A stretch of 64,000 nt of DNA from Nitrosomonas communis (GCF_001007935.1 NZ_CP011451.1:2170001-2234000), one strand, 5' to 3'; shown: positions 28,059 through 36,700, numbered from the stretch's first letter. Numbers and translations: made by a program. Notes: generated by a model from the sequence alone, not told the origin.

Positions 28059-28132
28059 ACGTAGGGCGCAATCGTTATTGTGCCGAATTAAAAATGCAAG
28101 TGCAATGCGCTTCGCTTATTGGCACCCTACGT
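28059..28132. repeat. Palindromic intergenic repeat
   Basis: ACGTAGGGCGCAAT at 28059-28072 is mirrored by TTGGCACCCTACGT at 28119-28132. Between them, GTGCAATGCGCTTCGCTTAT resembles the widespread GTAGGGTGCGCAATAAGCGAAGCGCATTGCACC type of repeat. It lies in the 440-bp gap between the tethered binding protein and the helicase gene. Nothing else is recognisable there. Confidence 0.6.
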
Positions 28133-28321
28133 CTACAAATCATTAGCTGCAATCGAATAGTCGGACAGGACCCATCGTTTGAAGTAGATTAAAGCTACTG
28201 ATTCAAAGATTCAGCCAATAATTATCCCACCCGTATTGACCCGATCTGCACACTGATAGTGTAATTCGTTTTTTTGTTCGTATCTCAGCCGGGCTAGAAA
28301 GTAAGGTCCGATAAATTTCAG

Positions 28322-31033
28322 TTATTGCAGTACCGGTTTATCAATGGTCAATAAATCATAAATATTGATCCATTCTCCTTCCACTTTCAGTGCCAGACAA
28401 GGATTGAAAACATAAATGCCGCGCATGACACGATAAAACAATTTGCGGTTGTATTTATCGTCTTTGTTGATTTCGTTCTTTGACAGAATACTGGACAGAT
28501 AAGTCCGTTGTTTGCGCCGTTCCGGCAAAATACTATAGGGAATGTGCTGCACTGCATTGATAAAATCCTGGCTAGAGAATCCTGCCGGTCGGTAAAATAT
28601 TTTTTTCGACATGACGCGGTAAGACATTGCGACCATCAGATTGAGCATGAAGAATTCCATGGTGTGCTGGTCGAGCTTGACCAGGCGCCCATCGACCTGA
28701 ATACTCATGCTGGTGGGTTCGAGCTGCTCATAGATGTCGGCTAGTTTCTTTTTGGCGTAGCTTTCGTTGCGAACCGTTTGCGCCAGAGCGATTTGAAAAG
28801 CTGTAAGACCATTGCCATCTACTTTTTCAGTATCAGCGCCCAGCTCAATCAGCGCCTTGATTACTTCGGTATTGCCCATCCAGGCAGCGACCATTAATGG
28901 CGTTTGATTAAACATATTGCGAAAATCCGGGCCATATTGATCTACCTGCCTGAGGACGGCATCGGGTTTTTTAAAGCTATAGGCGCTATAGTGCTTCTGT
29001 TGCAGTAGCTGCAAGCTTTTTTCAGGGTGTTGCGCGGCTTTGAACCCGGCTTTCTGCAGGCTATCTAGAATGCTTCTATCTTCATAGACTAAACCATACT
29101 CAAGCAGGGCCATTCTGGCGTTTTTGTCGGCATTGTCAATGGCTTTTTGTTTTAGCTCAGCCAGGACAGATCCAGCGATGACCTGCCAGTCTGGTGTTTT
29201 TTGTTTGAGAATTTCCTGGCGAATGCGCTCAGCTTGCTCCTGCTTGCCCTGAAGTTCGAGTTTATGGGCTTCCTGACGCCAGGCATCCAGACTGGAATTC
29301 TGGCTGGCAAGCTGCAGGCTTTCCTGAGCATTACGCAAACCTAACAGATCCAATAAAGGTTGTTTGGGATTGTTTTCAATCCAGTATAGGTTTTTAACTG
29401 CCCTGGTCAGCGCAACGTACAGGGCATTGATATAAAATTTGTAGACTTCCAGTGATTTGTCAGTTTTATCCTTGGCACGGGCATATTTAATGTCTTGATC
29501 GAGATCAGCCAGACTGACGCCTTTGCTGATTTCACGATAGCGGCTTTCTTCCTGACTCAGAAAGTTATAGAGAATGATGTTTTCATATTCCAGTCCCTTG
29601 GCTTCCTGAATGGTAAAAACCAACGGCGTGCTGAAATATTGTTGTGCGGCTGGTTTTTGGTCGGCCGTCATCACGATGATGGCAAAAAGAGTGGAAGTTC
29701 TGGTTTTGCTGTCCAGTTCCTTGCGAACCGAAGCCGTGTCCTGCAAAAACAATACTTCGCCCTGGTTGTGACCGTTGCTTTCTACTAGATAATGACTTTC
29801 CTTGTCGATGGAGCCAAAGCGCTGGTTTTTGATTTTTAGAATCTTGTTGGCAATATCAGTGACTTGCGGTGAATTGCGGTAATTGGTATTCAGAATCCGG
29901 ATCAGCTCATCAGATGTCTGAAGATCATCTTGCCGGTAAAACAGGCTTTTTACTTTCGACCAGGAAAAGAAGTTGGGGTGGACGATCTGGTTGGAGTCGC
30001 CACACAAGATAAAATTCTGCGTTTCATGCAGCGATTTGATGATCAGATAGAGCTGAATATTGGTCAAATCCTGCACTTCATCCACTACGACAAAATCATA
30101 ACGTGGCTGAATGTATTGAAGATACTGATGGCTGACGATATTGCTGTCATAAAAATGTTCTTTCTGAAGGAAGGCCAGGTATTTTTCAAACACGTCATAG
30201 GCTAATTCGCGTTCTTCCGCCAGAAAAATCGATTCTTTGACGCCCAGATTCAGATAATCTTCACGGCTTAACCAGCTTTTGTCGGTGGCAGGCCCAGTGA
30301 TAACGCCGCGAAACTCCTCGAATAATTTGTGCGCATCTTTTAATGGACCTTGGCGATAGCGGCCAAACCACTGCTGGAAAGCCTGAAAGGTGACAGGCTT
30401 GCCTTCCGGTACGCGAATACTTTCCAGAAATTCCTGGAACGATAAAAAATCAATCTCCTGATCGGGGTTATCGTAATGGTGCGCATAATATAAATCGCGG
30501 GAATTTTTAACCAGATAAGCTGATTGAGTGACATACAGGACATCGCCTATGGCCTGTTTCATTTTTTCCAGCGTCAGGGCCGTCTTGCCGCTGCCAGCTG
30601 AACCTATCACAATGAGCGGTGGATGTAAGTCATAAACCGATTGTTGGTAATCATCAAATGAGATGATTTTGTCCAACAGATTAAATGAGTTATGGTTAGG
30701 ATTAAGATAAACCAGTTGCTTTCCAGCAGGCTCTTCGAGTTTGGATATGACTGGAATTTTATCTTCATCAATATTGCTAACCTGACGCAGAAAACGCGAA
30801 TCCTGATAAGCGTGGTTTTTAATAAATTCCAGAATCAGCGCATAATTTTCTTCCTGATAACGATAAATCGAAAATAGCAGCCGATCACGCTGATTAAGCT
30901 TGGCTCGGTACAAATTCTCCTCAATTTTTTTAACTTCGGCTGATTTGAAGTTATCCTCTTCCAGGTATTTTTGTAGCTTGGAGAAACCAGGAATAGTATT
31001 GGGGTTAAGCTCGTTGTAGAGAAGTACTTTCAT
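28322..31033 (-). CDS. RelE/ParE-like domain fused to SF1 (UvrD/Rep) helicase and ankyrin region
   Basis: 903 residues. Residues 1-85 resemble the RelE/ParE toxin fold (NLYRAKLNQRDRLLFSIYRY, then YALILEFIKNHAYQDSRFL). Residues 138-560 are a superfamily 1 helicase: Walker A GSAGSGKTAL (144-153), DEVQD Walker B (318-322), motif III FILCGDSNQI (341-350), motif IV around NTNYRNSP, motif V TIQEAKGLEYENI (474-486), and motif VI YVALTRAVKNLYW (539-551). Residues 575-640 are charged and helical. Residues 705-750 contain ankyrin-type sequence (TPLMVAAWMGNTEVIKALI, ELGADTEKVDGNG). The final ~150 residues are unassigned. Helicase motifs look intact, so ATP-driven translocation on DNA or RNA is likely. 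The toxin-fold N-terminus suggests RNA or ribosome association. The gene is isolated, with no antitoxin neighbour. A role in phage defence or RNA surveillance is speculative. Confidence 0.8.
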   Translation of the reverse strand: MKVLLYNELNPNTIPGFSKLQKYLEEDNFKSAEVKKIEENLYRAKLNQRDRLLFSIYRYQEENYALILEFIKNHAYQDSRFLRQVSNIDEDKIPVISKLEEPAGKQLVYLNPNHNSFNLLDKIISFDDYQQSVYDLHPPLIVIGSAGSGKTALTLEKMKQAIGDVLYVTQSAYLVKNSRDLYYAHHYDNPDQEIDFLSFQEFLESIRVPEGKPVTFQAFQQWFGRYRQGPLKDAHKLFEEFRGVITGPATDKSWLSREDYLNLGVKESIFLAEERELAYDVFEKYLAFLQKEHFYDSNIVSHQYLQYIQPRYDFVVVDEVQDLTNIQLYLIIKSLHETQNFILCGDSNQIVHPNFFSWSKVKSLFYRQDDLQTSDELIRILNTNYRNSPQVTDIANKILKIKNQRFGSIDKESHYLVESNGHNQGEVLFLQDTASVRKELDSKTRTSTLFAIIVMTADQKPAAQQYFSTPLVFTIQEAKGLEYENIILYNFLSQEESRYREISKGVSLADLDQDIKYARAKDKTDKSLEVYKFYINALYVALTRAVKNLYWIENNPKQPLLDLLGLRNAQESLQLASQNSSLDAWRQEAHKLELQGKQEQAERIRQEILKQKTPDWQVIAGSVLAELKQKAIDNADKNARMALLEYGLVYEDRSILDSLQKAGFKAAQHPEKSLQLLQQKHYSAYSFKKPDAVLRQVDQYGPDFRNMFNQTPLMVAAWMGNTEVIKALIELGADTEKVDGNGLTAFQIALAQTVRNESYAKKKLADIYEQLEPTSMSIQVDGRLVKLDQHTMEFFMLNLMVAMSYRVMSKKIFYRPAGFSSQDFINAVQHIPYSILPERRKQRTYLSSILSKNEINKDDKYNRKLFYRVMRGIYVFNPCLALKVEGEWINIYDLLTIDKPVLQ

Positions 31034-31225
31034 AACAACCTACTGATAAAAGTCATGCGACAAGGATGAGAAGGTGATTAAGCAATGCGGGGTATTCAAG
31101 AAAAATAATATACGCAAAGCGGGTTGTTTAGTCAAAGCACATTACTGAATGATCAAAATGGGTTCTGTTTTCGTATTGAGGGGAATCTCTAGAACTTGAA
31201 AAAAGTTGCCATAACCATCCTTGAA

Positions 31226-31326
31226 TTCCATTTCTAAATCAAAACCGATTTGGTCAGCTTCACCTTGCCGTATGATTGATACTGTCTGCGGCTCGCCTTC
31301 GTGTCATTTTTGATTTGGAAATGGAA
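31226..31326 (+). repeat. Dispersed 102-bp MITE-like repeat, copy B
   Basis: Ends are ATTCCATTTCTAAATC and GATTTGGAAATGGAA; the core is ACCTTGCCGTATGATTGATA followed by CTGCGGCTCGCCTTCG. It lies in the gap between the helicase gene start (31033) and the 3' end of the methyltransferase gene (31409). The rest of the gap shows no gene. Confidence 0.85.
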
Positions 31327-31408
31327 GAAGAAAATACTTGAGGACTGTAGATTGCATCAGTTTTTAATAGTTTGGTGCTCGTATTGCCAAGCACTGGCGA
31401 ACCCAAAC

Positions 31409-32203
31409 TCAGGATTTTTCCGCTTCAAACAGTATGGCTTGCATCGGATAACGTGTGGGATTGGAACCAAACTCTTGGATCAGTGCTTGCGTTAGCGCCT
31501 GTGCGATTTCCTCGGGGTCGACGTCACCGCGCTCTCTTATTTCAAAGATGACCGGACTGAAAATAAGCGCCCGTGCGAAGGCTGACACATCCATAATATC
31601 ATGCTCCCGTGGCTGAATCGAGATGGTTATTCGCTTAAAGCCGGAACGAACAAGCTTTTCTTTGATGGGATCAATTTCATGACAGGAAACAGGATCAAAC
31701 AGGAACCTGGGGGTATCCGACGGAAAGAACTGCTTTAGCACCTCAAAAGTTAGACTCGCGAAAGGATTGTAGTGCTCTGAGTCCCAGACACTGAACAAGT
31801 AGCGTCCTCCGTTCCTCAGCGTCCGGTTAGCTTCGCGAAAGGCGGCATCTTGATCGAAGAACATTACTCCAAACTGGCAGACCACCGCATCGAACGTTGC
31901 GTCGTCGAAAGGCAGTGCTGTAGCATCTGCGATTTGAAATCTGACCTGCTCATGAGGAAGAAATTTTGCGCGTGCGACGTCTAGCATGACATCACTGATG
32001 TCGACTGCAGTCAGCCGTGCATCCTTGCTCAGTGCGTCGCGCAACTTCCGCGTGACTATTCCCGTACCTGAGGCGATTTCGAGCACATCGCGCAGCGCTC
32101 TTTGCGTGGTGCGTTGCGCGATATCGGCTCCATAGTGTTCGAAAAGCACAGGGCCAAGATCTTGGTCATAAGGAGTGGCGACATCGCCCACATAACCTGC
32201 CAT
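31409..32203 (-). CDS. Class I SAM-dependent methyltransferase (UbiE-like)
   Basis: 264 residues with a good GGAGAG ribosome-binding site ahead of the ATG at 32203. SAM motif I is VLEIASGTGIVTRKL (about 40-54), the acidic strand end is TAVDISDVML, DATALPFDDATFDAV contains motif II/III, and the post-motif LRNGGRYLFSVWDS is typical of Methyltransf_11/UbiE enzymes. Substrate specificity is not readable. Small molecules or quinone/lipid precursors are usual for the family. The gene is isolated and points toward MITE copy B. The 585-bp region upstream (32204-32788) is AT-rich and carries only the hairpin pair described at 32670-32695. Confidence 0.85.
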   Translation of the reverse strand: MAGYVGDVATPYDQDLGPVLFEHYGADIAQRTTQRALRDVLEIASGTGIVTRKLRDALSKDARLTAVDISDVMLDVARAKFLPHEQVRFQIADATALPFDDATFDAVVCQFGVMFFDQDAAFREANRTLRNGGRYLFSVWDSEHYNPFASLTFEVLKQFFPSDTPRFLFDPVSCHEIDPIKEKLVRSGFKRITISIQPREHDIMDVSAFARALIFSPVIFEIRERGDVDPEEIAQALTQALIQEFGSNPTRYPMQAILFEAEKS

Positions 32204-32669
32204 TGCAACTCTCCAGAAAGATAACTAATTATAAAAATAAAATAAACACCTGATTGACCTTCTCAACGAATCATAAATTTCAAGTAATGAAGTGATCACC
32301 AGATAAAACCAGATTTGTTATTTTGAAAGGCATATTAATTAATTCAGTGATAAGCTACAAGAAAAGTTCTATTATCTAAGAAATAGTCGATTACCTGTTA
32401 GCAGTAAAATATTATTTATGGATTACCCCAAATATCCTTATAAAAAATGCTTGAGTAAATAATATCTTAAAGATCAAATCTGATGCGATTGGATCCGACA
32501 AGTTATCTTATTAAATAACTTATAAATAAAATCACTTTATTTGCATCCACGATCTCATAAGCTACTTAAAATGTTGCGAAAATGAATGATCGCATCGTGC
32601 TCAGAGGGTAGCGATAAGGAAATAAAATAGCAAGTTTCACTAAAATTCTTTTAGCAAAATACATTTTGG

Positions 32670-32695
32670 GGATAGTCGCCTATCCAATAGATAGG
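32670..32695 (+). promoter_or_regulatory. Alternative hairpins in the leader of the pseudokinase gene
   Basis: GGATAG-TCGC-CTATCC (32670-32685) can form one hairpin. Its right arm, as CCTAT (32679-32683), can instead pair with ATAGG (32691-32695). The two are mutually exclusive and lie about 100 bp before the start codon, a layout seen in attenuators. No riboswitch class was recognised. Confidence 0.3.
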
Positions 32696-32788
32696 TGGAG
32701 AAAGGAGCGCCGAGTAACACTGCGGAGAATGTCACAGTAATTTCTAGCAGTTTCATTGGATGAAATTAGAGAAAGAGATATAAAAACC

Positions 32789-34459
32789 ATGGCATCTATA
32801 CACGATCAAATTCTGCCTGAGGGTACCCAAATCGGTGTCTTCGAAATTAAAGATACCTTAAAAATTGGCGCGTTCGATATCATTTATCACGGCTGGAATC
32901 GTCATATTAAGGAGCAGGTAGAAATACACGAGTATTTTCCCCATGATTTCGCTATTCGTGCAAGCGATGGTTTGGCTGTCGAACCTAAGTCTCCAAGCGA
33001 TAAAGTAAATTTTGAATATGGGTTAAAGGTTTTCTTGCATCAGGCCGAGATTCTCATGCAAATCGAACATCCTAATATTGCTGGCGCAGAGAATGTCTTG
33101 CAATTCAATGGGACGGCTTACCAGTTGATGGCTCACCAGGAAGGCTTATCGCTTAACAAGCTGGTCCAGCCTGACACAATAATTGCTGAAACAGAATTAA
33201 TATTCATTCTGATATCGATCCTGGATGCGCTACAGGAGGTTCATAAATGCAAAATTATTCATGGCGGAATTCAACCGTCGGCCATTTTGCTGGACAAGAA
33301 TGGTGAACCGCTGCTGACCCATTTCTCTGCTGCACGCTTGGCTATTGCCGCGCGTACCTCTAATCTTGCTAACGAATTAGCAACCGGTTATGCCGCTGTA
33401 GAGCAATATGAGCAAGCGAGTGTGCCTGGGCCTGCAACAGATTTTTATGCGTTGGGCGCAACCCTATATTATTGTATGACGCAGCGTCATCCGGATGCGG
33501 TCCAAAGCCGGATAATGGCTTTAAGCAAAGGCGAGCCCGATCCGATGACTTTACCTACCGAATCAGCAGGTACTGCCTACAGCGCAGAATTGCTGCAAGC
33601 GATCAATTGGATGTTACGGCCCGACTATAACGATCGGCCACAATCAGCAGCAGAGATTTTAATGCTACTCAAATCAACGCATACCGAGAGCCAAGCCAAT
33701 CCTGCCACTACCGAGCAGAAAACTGTGGATGATACCGGGAGTAGTGCGGTAGCCAAGCGTTTCATAGGGATGGGGCTCATGATTGGAATGATTGCAGCGA
33801 TTGCCGCTGGTTTGTGGTTTAGTGAAAAAGCTTCAGAACCATTTGATGATCAGCCAGATACCATCGCCACTCAGCCTCCAGCTACGTACCATAACGATCA
33901 AACTAGCCTTGCACCAGAAGGGCCAGAAGATCAAACTGTCGCCTTGGCCCGTAATCAAGCCAGTCAGCCAGAAAATCGCCAGATACCAACACAGACGCCT
34001 TCATCAGCAGCAAATAGATCAGTTAACAAAGAAGAGCTGCAGGATAATGCCGCCACTGCATCGAAATCCAATGCGGGCCAGCAACAGATGGCGGTTAAGT
34101 CATTAATTTCTCAGTCTGCGGATCAGGACTTGTCAGCAAAACCTAGGGATGAAGATACCATCAAAATGCATCTGGCTGCGGCTGAAAAAGCCATGAAAGC
34201 GATGCGTTTCACTACACCGCGTAGAGACAATGCTTATAAATACTACCAGATGGTGCTCGCAATCGATCCAGACAACGTAGAAGCACTTTCCGGGCTGCAA
34301 AGAATCGTCGATCAGTATGCCCAGCTTATCGACAAGGCTAGAATTGACGGCCGACTGGAACAAGCCGGACTGTATCTGCAAAGAGCTGAATCTGTATTAC
34401 CGGACGATCCCAAATTACATCGCATTCGAGCAGAGTTGGCTGTTGCAAAGAAAAATTGA
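32789..34459 (+). CDS. Membrane-bound protein-kinase-like protein, predicted pseudokinase
   Basis: I use the ATG at 32789 (MASIHDQILPEG), which gives 556 residues; the ATG at 32756 is an alternative. Residues 20-300 have the Hanks-type fold, with GAFDIIYHG in place of the glycine loop and HPNIAGAENVL, LISILDALQEVHK, ATDFYALGATLYYCM and RPDYNDRPQSAAEIL at conserved places. All three catalytic signatures are altered. The VAIK lysine is replaced (VEIHEYF, H47), HRDxKPxN reads HGGIQPSA (158-165), and DFG reads HFS (178-180). Residues 325-344 are a transmembrane helix, so the C-terminal ~210 residues are periplasmic. They include a disordered Gln/Thr/Ser stretch and a TPR-like end (AYKYYQMVLAIDPDNVEALS). 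The likely role is a scaffold or sensor rather than a phosphotransferase. It stands alone, 113 bp before a cupin gene. Confidence 0.82.
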   Translation: MASIHDQILPEGTQIGVFEIKDTLKIGAFDIIYHGWNRHIKEQVEIHEYFPHDFAIRASDGLAVEPKSPSDKVNFEYGLKVFLHQAEILMQIEHPNIAGAENVLQFNGTAYQLMAHQEGLSLNKLVQPDTIIAETELIFILISILDALQEVHKCKIIHGGIQPSAILLDKNGEPLLTHFSAARLAIAARTSNLANELATGYAAVEQYEQASVPGPATDFYALGATLYYCMTQRHPDAVQSRIMALSKGEPDPMTLPTESAGTAYSAELLQAINWMLRPDYNDRPQSAAEILMLLKSTHTESQANPATTEQKTVDDTGSSAVAKRFIGMGLMIGMIAAIAAGLWFSEKASEPFDDQPDTIATQPPATYHNDQTSLAPEGPEDQTVALARNQASQPENRQIPTQTPSSAANRSVNKEELQDNAATASKSNAGQQQMAVKSLISQSADQDLSAKPRDEDTIKMHLAAAEKAMKAMRFTTPRRDNAYKYYQMVLAIDPDNVEALSGLQRIVDQYAQLIDKARIDGRLEQAGLYLQRAESVLPDDPKLHRIRAELAVAKKN

Positions 34460-34572
34460 TCCGATACTTGATTACGATTTTAAAGCCGGTCAAGTGGCTC
34501 TGGGGGATCTCTGTCAAATCGTCAACTGATATGATTTTTATCATTAACTTATAACTGACTTTCGACCTATTT

Positions 34573-34917
34573 ATGAAAGCAACTGTATCTGATCTTTTAA
34601 AACGAATACCCGGTCCAGTCACTCAGGAATGGCCAATGGGCGAGCCATTTGCGCTAGCGTTTGCACATGGTTCAATGTCTGTCGAGTTATATGCGCCTCG
34701 TGGCACAGATATACAAACGCCGCACGAGCAAGATGAGCTTTATTTTATTCATTCTGGACATGGTGAATTTGTCATGGCAGGAGAACGCCATCCATTCGAA
34801 GCCGGTACGGTCTTTTTTGTTCCAGCCCATGTCGAGCATCGTTTTGAGAATTTTTCACCTGATTTTTCTACCTGGGTTGTTTTCTGGGGGCCTAAAGGTG
34901 GGGAGAAATCAGAATAA
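34573..34917 (+). CDS. Small single-domain cupin
   Basis: 114 residues. Cupin motif 1 appears as TPHEQDELYFIHSGHGEFVM with the metal-site residues H and E, and motif 2 as PFEAGTVFFVPAHVEHRFEN with a second histidine. This makes a complete small beta-barrel of the cupin_2 type. Such proteins bind a metal and serve as dioxygenases, isomerases or sensors. Nothing here narrows the choice. The gene follows the pseudokinase gene on the same strand after 113 bp. No strong ribosome-binding site precedes the ATG. Confidence 0.82.
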   Translation: MKATVSDLLKRIPGPVTQEWPMGEPFALAFAHGSMSVELYAPRGTDIQTPHEQDELYFIHSGHGEFVMAGERHPFEAGTVFFVPAHVEHRFENFSPDFSTWVVFWGPKGGEKSE

Positions 34918-35048
34918 TACGCCAAAAAGCCAATGCGCTCGCTTGCAATGCTGCTTACGGTCTAGTGAATTAATATAAATTGATGAGATGAGATATAGAA
35001 CCGGCAGCGCTATGGCAAACATGCTTATTGTCTCTTAATGTACTACAT

Positions 35049-35196
35049 GCGCAAATCACGGTTTGTGCGCTGACCATGGAAACGGATGGCGCGGATGCGT
35101 AGAGAGCAAAGAATGCTTAGCGTATTCAAACCTGATGGTTCAGTTAGTTTCGGAGGAGAATCGTCCGCGCAAGGGACTGACTGAGGGACGCATCCG
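35049..35196 (+). ncRNA. Candidate structured RNA (multi-hairpin element)
   Basis: A 9-bp outer stem, CGGATGCGT (35092-35100) with ACGCATCCG (35188-35196), encloses three hairpins: GAATGC/GCGTATTC (35111-35127, imperfect), AACC-TGAT-GGTT (35129-35140), and AGTTAGT/ACTGACT (35142-35148 with 35176-35182) capped by CGGA/TCCG (35151-35154 with 35164-35167). Two more hairpins precede it: GCGCA/TGCGC (35049-35070) and CCAT/ATGG (35074-35089). No open frame overlaps it. It lies in the 745-bp gap before the bacterioferritin genes and abuts MITE copy C. No known RNA class was recognised. Confidence 0.4.
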
Positions 35197-35200
35197 TGTT

Positions 35201-35303
35201 ATTCCCTTACCAAATCACAACTGATTTTGTCGGCTTCATCTGGCCGTATTATTTATCCTGTCTACGGCTCGCTTTCGCGTCATGTTTGATTTAGAAATGC
35301 AAT
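35201..35303 (+). repeat. Dispersed 102-bp MITE-like repeat, copy C
   Basis: Left end ATTCCCTTACCAAATC (more decayed), right end GATTTAGAAATGCAAT. The core is CTGATTTTGTCGGCTTCATC, then CTACGGCTCGCTTTCGCGTC. It immediately follows the candidate structured RNA. Confidence 0.82.
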
Positions 35304-35562
35304 AAGGTATATAGCAAGATAGGGTTCGATTGTTATTACTATCCTAACGACGCGAATAGATACTCCTAAATCCAAGCCACAATATCTCAAAGGATCGTTC
35401 CCTTTCCTGCCCTTCTTCCAATATTTACAAACTGCTTCATGGCACTGTGATCATATTCCATCACGCTTTTCGGTACGTTAGAACTCCCGACTCGACTATG
35501 TCGCAGACGCGAGCGGAAACAATATTAAGAATGGTTTTCATTTATTAATCAATATCTTAGTA

Positions 35563-35591
35563 TTGTTTTTGTATTCTGCAGGCTTTATAAT
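35563..35591 (+). promoter_or_regulatory. Sigma-70-type promoter for the bacterioferritin pair
   Basis: TTGTTT (35563-35568), a 17-bp spacer, and a perfect TATAAT (35586-35591) lie about 70 bp before the TTG start. AATGGTTTTCATTTATT near 35531 weakly resembles a Fur site, which would suit an iron-storage operon. That last point is only suggestive. Confidence 0.5.
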
Positions 35592-35662
35592 GCGTAAAAC
35601 CTGAATTAAACATCGTGCTGTATTTACAGTCAGGTGCACGTTAACCAAATGGAGGTATCAAG

Positions 35663-36127
35663 TTGAAAGGCGACAATCAAACAGTAAACCTTCTGAACAA
35701 GGTATTGAAAAACGAGCTCACCGCTACCAACCAGTTTTTTCTCCATGCCAGAATGTACAAAAACTGGGGGTTGGATGGGTTGAATGAACACACCTATAAA
35801 GCCTCAATCAAGGCGATGAAACAAGCAGACAGCCTCATCGAAAGGATTCTTTTTCTAGAAGGCCTTCCTAACCTGCAGGATCTTGGAAAATTGCTGATTG
35901 GGGTGGATCCGTTAGAAATGCTTCAGGGAGATCTGGAGCTGATGAACGCTATTCGAACGCAACTTATAGAGGCGGTCAATCATTGCGAATCCGTCTCCGA
36001 TTATGTCAGCCGTGAATTGCTTGAGGAAATGCTGGAACATACCGAAGATCATCTCGATTGGTTGGAAACCCAGTTAGAGCTGGCTGAAAAAGTGGGTATT
36101 CAGAACTATCTGCAATCCAAAATATAA
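35663..36127 (+). CDS. bfr: Bacterioferritin, haem-binding subunit lacking the ferroxidase site
   Basis: 154 residues starting at a TTG codon with a strong GGAGGTATC ribosome-binding site. No closer ATG fits the family length. The four-helix ferritin-like fold is intact and the end QNYLQSKI is typical. The haem ligand position is methionine (M52). Most di-iron ligands of E. coli Bfr are lost: E51 is A51, H54 is Q54, E94 is M94 and E127 is T, while E18 and H130 remain. This is the heme-type partner known from two-subunit bacterioferritins such as those of Neisseria and Magnetospirillum. The ferroxidase-type partner follows after 17 bp. The two presumably co-assemble into one 24-mer iron store in the cytoplasm. 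Confidence 0.9.
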   Translation: MKGDNQTVNLLNKVLKNELTATNQFFLHARMYKNWGLDGLNEHTYKASIKAMKQADSLIERILFLEGLPNLQDLGKLLIGVDPLEMLQGDLELMNAIRTQLIEAVNHCESVSDYVSRELLEEMLEHTEDHLDWLETQLELAEKVGIQNYLQSKI

Positions 36128-36144
36128 TTTGAGGAAAATATCTT

Positions 36145-36612
36145 ATGAAAGGTAACGCAAAAATTATCGATATCCTGAACCAACTTCTTGCCGGGGAGTT
36201 GACCTCAATGGATCAGTATTTTACCCATTCACGTATGTATGATGATTGGGGGTTCAGCAAACTTTATGAACGCATTGATCATGAAATGGATGATGAAAAA
36301 CAGCACGCCAATCTTCTGATCAAGCGAATTTTGTTACTGGAAGGCGTACCAGCAGTGGGTAACCGCAGTCCACTTAGAATCGGTAAAGACGTGCCGGAAA
36401 TGCTGGAAAATGACCTGGAATTGGAACGTTCCGTGATAACTGCATTGCGTAACGCCATTGCCGTTTGTGAGCAGGAGCAGGATTTCCAGACGCGGGAAAT
36501 CCTTGAAACCATGTTGGAAGACACAGAGGAAGACCACGCGCATTGGCTGGAACAACAGTTGGGGCTCATTAAAAAAGTTGGATTGCAAAATTACCTGCAG
36601 TCACAGATGTAA
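36145..36612 (+). CDS. bfr: Bacterioferritin, ferroxidase subunit lacking the haem methionine
   Basis: 155 residues with a GAGGAAAATATCTT leader before the ATG. The di-iron site is complete: E18, E51, H54, E94, E128 and H131 (one-residue offset from E. coli numbering at the end). Position 52, the axial haem methionine in E. coli Bfr, is lysine here. This is the mirror image of the subunit encoded 17 bp upstream, so iron oxidation and haem binding are divided between two proteins of one operon. It stores ferric iron in the cytoplasm and protects against iron-driven oxidative stress. Confidence 0.93.
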   Translation: MKGNAKIIDILNQLLAGELTSMDQYFTHSRMYDDWGFSKLYERIDHEMDDEKQHANLLIKRILLLEGVPAVGNRSPLRIGKDVPEMLENDLELERSVITALRNAIAVCEQEQDFQTREILETMLEDTEEDHAHWLEQQLGLIKKVGLQNYLQSQM

Positions 36613-36700
36613 CAGCTGAGCGGCGATCCAAAGCCTGTGAGACAGCTAGCAGCGCTGTCTTGATGTTAGTGCAATATTTGAATTAGCTAAGAAAAAGAAG

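Noticed and set aside
35049..35303. Retron or HEARO-type RNA at the multi-hairpin element
   Set aside because: No reverse-transcriptase, HNH or IscB-like gene lies nearby, and the stem order does not fit the a1/a2 layout of retrons.
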